64,000 bases of DNA from Nymphaea colorata. Taxonomy: Eukaryota; Streptophyta; Magnoliopsida; Nymphaeales; Nymphaeaceae. The position numbers were made by a program, and so were the translations under genes. Positions 59,075-64,000 of this stretch are shown one piece after another. How positions within the stretch are numbered: position 1 is the stretch's first letter; the number at the start of each line of letters is the position of its first letter. The DNA lies in assembly GCF_008831285.2 (NCBI RefSeq), contig NC_045150.1, positions 13,995,868-14,059,867 on the forward strand, read 5' to 3'. Under the pieces are notes generated by a model that saw only the letters and a program-made list of their open reading frames with translations, was not told the origin of the DNA and made no database searches.

Positions 59075-59782
59075 TGCAACTGCTTTCACCGTGGTCTTCT
59101 GTATCCTGCATCTTTCTAGTGCTACGCTTCACCTGTCTAGTGGATGAGCAATGTTTGATCCTGGCACCATCGTTTTCCAGCCACTCTCTCTGCTGCGTCT
59201 GTTGCGTCTCCTGTTCCTCTTCTACATCCATAGTTTTTTGCATTACAAGGAAACCACAGAGCAGCGTGCGGTTTCATGCTCTTTTTTTTTGTGGTAAGCA
59301 AGTGAAAGCCACCAAGGCCTCCACCGAGGAGCGCACTATTTCACCAAGGAGCATGCTGCTCCTTTTAGTGTTTGAACAAGGGTCTGGCACCGAGTGTGTT
59401 GTTTCCTGCCTTCATCGAGGCACGTGCCTTACTTTTGGAGTGTGTTGTTTCCTGCCTTCACCAAGGCACATGCCTTCTTTTTGTCTAAGGAAGGCCACAC
59501 TCTTTCCAGCCTTCGCCGAGGAGCATGCTGTTGACTTTTTTTTCTGTCTCTCAACAAGGGAAGGTCATGCTGTTTCCAGCCCTCACCAAGGGAAGCGCTG
59601 TTTCCTTTTGTGTTCACATGTTCACCGAGAAGCGTGCTCACAAGGGAGTGCCATGGTGACCTATCTGCCCCTTCAGTCGTCCAATCCACCTCCTCAGTCG
59701 CCTTTTTTGTTTATCAGACACAAATCGTATTGACTGTGCTTGTCGGCTGTTGATTGAACGAGCGAGAAATTTTTAGTATAAT
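59075..59782 (+). other. Copia leader with internal imperfect repeats
   Basis: Between the primer site and gag. A repeated unit with CTGCCTTCA(C/T)C(A/G)AGGCAC(A/G)TGCC and GGAGCATGCTGTT words occupies about 59330-59640. A 204-codon open frame (59119-59733) is Cys/Ser-rich and repeat-driven; it has no recognisable domain and is not called as a gene. Confidence 0.5.
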
Positions 59783-60655
59783 ATGGCTGCATTGTCCTCT
59801 TCTAACACTCCTCGCACTCCTACTCCACCAGGTACACAATGTAATGCTTTCTCAAGTTTGGTTTCAGTCAAGGTTGATCGATCAAATTATCTTCTCTGGC
59901 GTTCTCAAATTGAAAGTGTTATGAAAAGTTAAAATTTGATCAAGTATGTTAATGGAAAATGTTCTGCTCCACCTAAATTTCTTGATGAAACACATACACA
60001 AGAAAATACTGCATATGGTTTATGGTATCGTGAAGACCAACTTGCACTAAGTTGGATCAAAGTCACTATGACTCAACCAGTCATGTCACAACCGGTTCGT
60101 GTTGGCACGGCTATAGATGCTTGGTTCATCCTTGTAAAATAGTATGCCTCACAAAATAATCTTCGTATTATTCAGCTAAAAAGAGAATTCCAAAACATAA
60201 AAAAGGGAGGAATGCCTATGACTGAATACCTTCAACATATTAGTTTCTGACATGATTCTCTTAGCAGAGTGCAACACTTTGTCTCAGATACAGACCTTGT
60301 TCTCTATACCTTGAATGGACTGAATTCTGAATATGAATCTTTTATTACCACTGTTACTGCATTCAAAGATCTGCCTTCATGGTGGGAATTATATGATATG
60401 TTAATTACTCAAGAGCGACGACTTGGAATGCTTTCTTCATCCCTGATGGCTCAGGTTGAAGCCACTGCCAGTACCTTTATTGCTGAACAAGGGCATGGAC
60501 ACGCTTTTATTACAGACCAAGGGTGTGGGCGTGCTTTTATTACTAACCAAGGGCATGGGCATGGCAACTATAATGGTGGTAGGGGTAGAGGCCGTAATGG
60601 AGGAAGAGGAAACTATGGGAAAATAATAATACTAACAAGTCCAGCCAAGGAGTAA
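59783..60655 (+). pseudogene. Copia gag remnant (UBN2-type)
   Basis: The ATG at 59783 starts a frame with the copia N-terminal block NYLLWRSQIESVM, the ALSWI segment and a C-terminal RGRGRNGGRG-rich tail. Three in-frame stops (59930 TAA, 60140 TAG, 60248 TGA) interrupt a single otherwise continuous frame. A knuckle-like CQYFGRRNHIARQC follows in another frame near 60657. Confidence 0.8.
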
Positions 60656-60720
60656 CTTGTCAATATTTTGGTAGAAGAAATCATATAGCTCGACAATGTT
60701 ATGATATTCCAAAAGCGTTC

Positions 60721-62091
60721 ATGGCCATGGCACTCAACATGGGGAAATCTGATAATGCATCTAGTAGCCGAGAAAATGTCAGCAATACTCAAGACTCAGC
60801 CTGGTATGCAGACATAGGTGCCTCCCACCATATGACAAATTCAGAACAAGATAAAGTTATGCAAGGTAAAGTTCCCTGTCATGGTTTTAATTCTATTATA
60901 GTTGGCAATGGCAGTAAGATGCAAATTAAAAATATAGGGAGCGTGTAACTACCTAGGAAGACGTCATCCTTTGTTTTGAAAAATGTGTTGCATGCTCCTA
61001 AAGCACACAAGAATCTTATGTCAGTAGCAAGGTTCACCAAAGACAACCAATGCTCTATTGAATTTTCCACTAATGGTGTTATTGTTAAGAATATGCAAAC
61101 GGGCAAGATTCTTCACATAGGGCCGCTTGAGAAAGGAGGACTCTATAGATGGACGAGAGAATGGAAGGACTCAACTGGCAATCCTATCAGTGCTGGAGAT
61201 GACGATCAATAAAAGACTGCTAATACTTCTTTGGTTTCTCAAAATTCTTACTCAGACATTTAGTTATGGCATTTGCGTCTAGGACATGCTCACTTTCAGT
61301 TGTTAAACTCGTTGAAAGTTGCTAGTTTAATTTGTGTTGATAAAAGACATAAATTAGATTTTTGTTCTTCATGTGTGCTTGGAAAAATGCATAAAATTCA
61401 TTTTCCTAAAGCTGAGTTTCATGCAACCAAACCTCTTGAAGTGTTACATGTTGATATTAGGGGACCAGCACCATGTGCTTCACGAGAAGGGTACATGTAT
61501 TATTTCTTAATGGTTGACAACTAATCTCACTTCTCATGGATCTTTCCCTTGTCAAAGAAAAGTGATACACTTCCATGTTTTAAAACCTTTTTAAGCATAG
61601 TAGAGTGTCAACTTGAAACAAAAATTAAAATTTTCCATTCAGATGGGGGAGGAGAATTCATGAGCAAAGAATTTAGCACATTTCTTGAAAATCAAGGAAT
61701 TCATTGATGGATAACTTGCCCTTACACATCCCAGTAGAACGAGATAGTAGAAAGGAAGCTTAGGAATCTGGTGGAAATGGGACTCGCCATAATTATTCAT
61801 GCCAATATGCCACAAAAATTTTGGTTTGATGTTTTTAAAACTGTTGTTCATCTTATTAACAGGTTGCCTATTGCAGACTTGCAAATGACGCTGTATGAGA
61901 AGCTCTTGCATGAAGTTCCCAAATATAGTCATCTAAGAACCTTTGGTTGTACCGTCTATCCATTGAATGGGCCTAGACGTGCTTCAAAACTAGAAGCCAA
62001 AGCTCAAACCTGCATCTTCATTGGGTATGGCAGCTGTCATAAAGGTTGTGTTTGTTACAATCCAATCTCTAATCGTGTCATCATATCTTGA
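60721..62091 (+). pseudogene. Copia protease and integrase remnant
   Basis: Pieces in order: AWYADIGASHHMT near 60810 (the protease D-S/T-G motif altered to DIGAS), a GAG-pre-integrase LRLGHAHFQLLNSL block with CSSCVLGKMHKIHFP at 61273-61400, the LHVDIRGPAP start of the integrase core, HSDGGGEF near 61640, and a later FGCTVYPLN...GYG block at 61940-62040. Stops in the integrase near 61522, 61705 and 61734 break the frame. The reverse transcriptase that should follow is absent. Confidence 0.8.
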
Positions 62092-62399
62092 CATGTGATT
62101 TTTCATGAAAAGAAATTTTTATACTCTCATTGTGGTCCCTCTTTTACTGCCTCAAACATTTCAAGTTAGCTAAAGTCGTCGTCCAGATCTGAATATATTA
62201 AGCCTAGACCTATTGATGAGCTAAAAGAGAGTTTACCTCTTATTGAGTTGCCTAGAATCATTCCTAGTTCCTCAAATTGCTTAGCAGTTCAAACTGGTTC
62301 CAATCACTTTCATGTGCACATACCATCAATTTCAGCATACTTAGACCTTCATGGAACTAGAAACACATGTTACAGACAATTCCAGCACAAGGGTGTCAC

Positions 62400-62660
62400 A
62401 GTGTGCTTCATATAGCTATATTATGAACATAGCACCACATTATATATATTCTTTCACAAACAGCTCATGTATTACCCTAAAAATACCCATTTATTTTTCT
62501 GCACACAGGTAATTACACCTCATACATGCATATATATATTTATTTTTAGGCAATCAGAGATGTCTAAGACTAAGAGTGTTGGGTATCATTTCCAGAATAT
62601 AACACTTCACACATCTATTCATATCTAGGTGCGTAAATACATGGATTCGCTACTATAACA

Positions 62661-62698
<38 letters not shown>

Positions 62699-63577
62699 CA
62701 AGCACTACATGCTGCACTCATAGCTAAGTATTCCCATACCTTATTGCTCTATGCTGCAATCAATTCAGTCCGCCAAGAAGGCTACTGTTCCAAGGTAGTG
62801 TGGTACGATTTCCTTGCAAAACATGCACCTACATGTATAAAAGAAACTATATAACACTTACCAGGGTCTCTCTAACTTTACAGCCCCTGATTTTTTACTG
62901 TCAGCACCCTAGCGCCTTGGCTTTCTTGATCCTCCAAGCTGTGGATAACAGTCACGTGGACCAGTGCCTCTTTGCTCTTGATCTTCACCCCAAGATGCAG
63001 GAAAACAAGGGTTAGCTTTCACTTTTTCATAGTTTCTAACAGCTGGAACCCTTCCCCCTATGGCTGCGGCAAATGGGAACCTGAGGTATGGGGTTAAATA
63101 AGGCCAATACAAGGCGAGCAACACCCCCAAATGATTTTTCTCAGGAAGGCTTCTCAGCTGCCCTCAATCATCTTTAGTTTCTTTTAATATTTTCAGTTAC
63201 CACTTCTACCAAGGTATATATTTGGTAACCCATTCATTTCTTTCCATGGCTGCCCCCTTTATGATATAGTTCATAGTTTCAACTATTTTGATCAGTTATT
63301 GAATCTACCAATTATAGCCTATACTCTTATTAAAAGTTTTGTGATAATAAAGAAAAAGAAAAATGTGGGCATTAAAGCAACCGTCCGGTTTGAGCCGGAA
63401 GTATTGGTTAGAAGGCGATCAGTTCTTAGGGATGATGCTAGCGACCATCAGTTTGTTTGATCAACTTTCAAAGGTTGCGAGTTATAATGAAAAATTTGAC
63501 TTTTGGTATTGTTTTCGCTGCAAGAATTATTTTTATAGAGGGATAAAATTTTGATATAGAAAGCATATTTTGATATA
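62400..63577. repeat. Unassigned DNA with (TA)n microsatellite
   Basis: (TA)n at about 62663-62694. No 3' LTR, reverse transcriptase or host gene recognised. Short frames at 62909-63130 (minus) and 63363-63554 (plus) have no motif. Confidence 0.4.
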
Positions 63578-64000
63578 TTCACCTGTACAAATCACACCAT
63601 AGGCATGAAATATATTGGATCATATAGATATATAGCCCTCCATGTATGTCATTAAAATGATCTCAATGCCCACCTAAGCAAGAAATTAAGTCTAAGGTCA
63701 CCTACGTTCATTAGAGAGATCTTCGCTATTGACCATCAGTGACGAAAACTCAAGCCGCCTCGATTGAAGAAATCGACGAGCAACATCCCATGACAATGCT
63801 GGTGGCTAAAGTGCAGTTTCTCCTCCTCCACCAACTCCCTCTCCTCTTTCTTCTTCTTCGGCCACTTGAATCTGTGGAACTGGTCAATGCCCGATATGAG
63901 ATATGAGATCGAGCTGTTGCACACTTCTGTGGATCCACAAGTATACAGTATCATAGGAAAAAAGATGAAGGTTGGATTATTTCTGAATTTTTTAATGGAA
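63578..64000 (+). repeat. Dispersed repeat family R1, copy 2 (empty-site copy)
   Basis: Matches 43259-43705 and, on its left side (ACCTGTACAAATCACACC, 63581-63598), the sequence just left of the Harbinger element (ACCTATACAAATAAAACC, 37639-37656). The two halves are contiguous here, so this copy shows the sequence without the transposon. It runs off the end of the window. Confidence 0.72.

Larger units (their letters stand above)
58690..62400 (+). mobile_element. Ty1/copia LTR retrotransposon, truncated after integrase
   Basis: A probable 5' LTR (about 58690-59060) contains TATAAAT at 58944 and is followed by TTGATATAAGAGCC at 59061-59074. That matches the initiator-methionine tRNA primer site of copia elements (TGGTATCAGAGC) with changes. 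A 700-bp leader precedes gag at 59783. Gag, a CCHC-like knuckle, the protease motif, GAG-pre-integrase and integrase follow in copia order. Reverse transcriptase, RNase H and the 3' LTR are not found; recognisable sequence fades near 62400. Several in-frame stops and frameshifts show that it is dead. Confidence 0.8.

Noticed and set aside
59119-59733. Host secreted Cys-rich protein
   Set aside because: It lies between a copia primer site and gag and is composed of imperfect repeats, so it is treated as retroelement leader.
62400-63577. 3' LTR of the copia element
   Set aside because: No stretch matches the presumed 5' LTR (58690-59060), and reverse transcriptase is missing, so the 3' half appears to be lost.

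Overview
The window is nuclear DNA of a flowering plant. The evidence is plant-type LINEs, Ty1/copia remnants, a plant-style PIF/Harbinger transposon, and fragments of three plant gene families: a WAT1/EamA transporter, an ATL RING-H2 protein and a CDR1/nepenthesin-like aspartic protease. Base composition is AT-rich, spliceosomal introns are visible, and a 100-N scaffold gap lies at 56210-56309. I see no intact host gene. The species cannot be named from the sequence.

Layout. 1-8.9 kb: unassigned broken coding-like sequence, a decayed plus-strand LINE (1.1-4.6 kb), a fold-back MITE, two WAT1-like exons, an ATL-type N-terminal fragment between direct repeats, a GGCCCG-rich element and a 176-bp tandem duplication. 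8.97-35.1 kb: one continuous 26-kb satellite array of about 115-bp AT-rich monomers in three domains. The first is a 2.435-kb higher-order repeat with inverted monomers inside each unit. The second is a head-to-tail 2.47-kb higher-order repeat. The third is more divergent, with long-range duplications and one inverted patch. 35.1-37.6 kb: dispersed repeats and unassigned DNA.

37659-43258: a 5.6-kb PIF/Harbinger element with 18-bp terminal inverted repeats, a TTA target duplication and a paralogous empty site near 63.6 kb. It carries an intact Myb/SANT-like ORF1 (300 aa, one intron), a DDE transposase (four exons) with one premature TGA four codons before the catalytic Glu, and a third small intact ORF. 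That ORF has an RNase H1 N-terminal (viroplasmin-like) domain and a hydrophobic tail. Its start overlaps the predicted transposase stop. In the usual model for the family, ORF1 binds DNA and partners the transposase; the role of the third ORF is unknown.

43.3-64 kb: dispersed repeats, microsatellites, an almost full-span but broken minus-strand LINE (about 46.9-52.2 kb), a broken aspartic-protease pseudogene (52.5-54.45 kb), a 50-bp minisatellite, a minus-strand copia fragment (58.2-58.6 kb) and a plus-strand copia element that ends within or just after the integrase region (58.7-62.4 kb).

Most worth a second look: the three-ORF Harbinger element with its RNase H1-N-like cargo, and the satellite whose higher-order unit contains oppositely oriented monomers built on a dyad-symmetric monomer.
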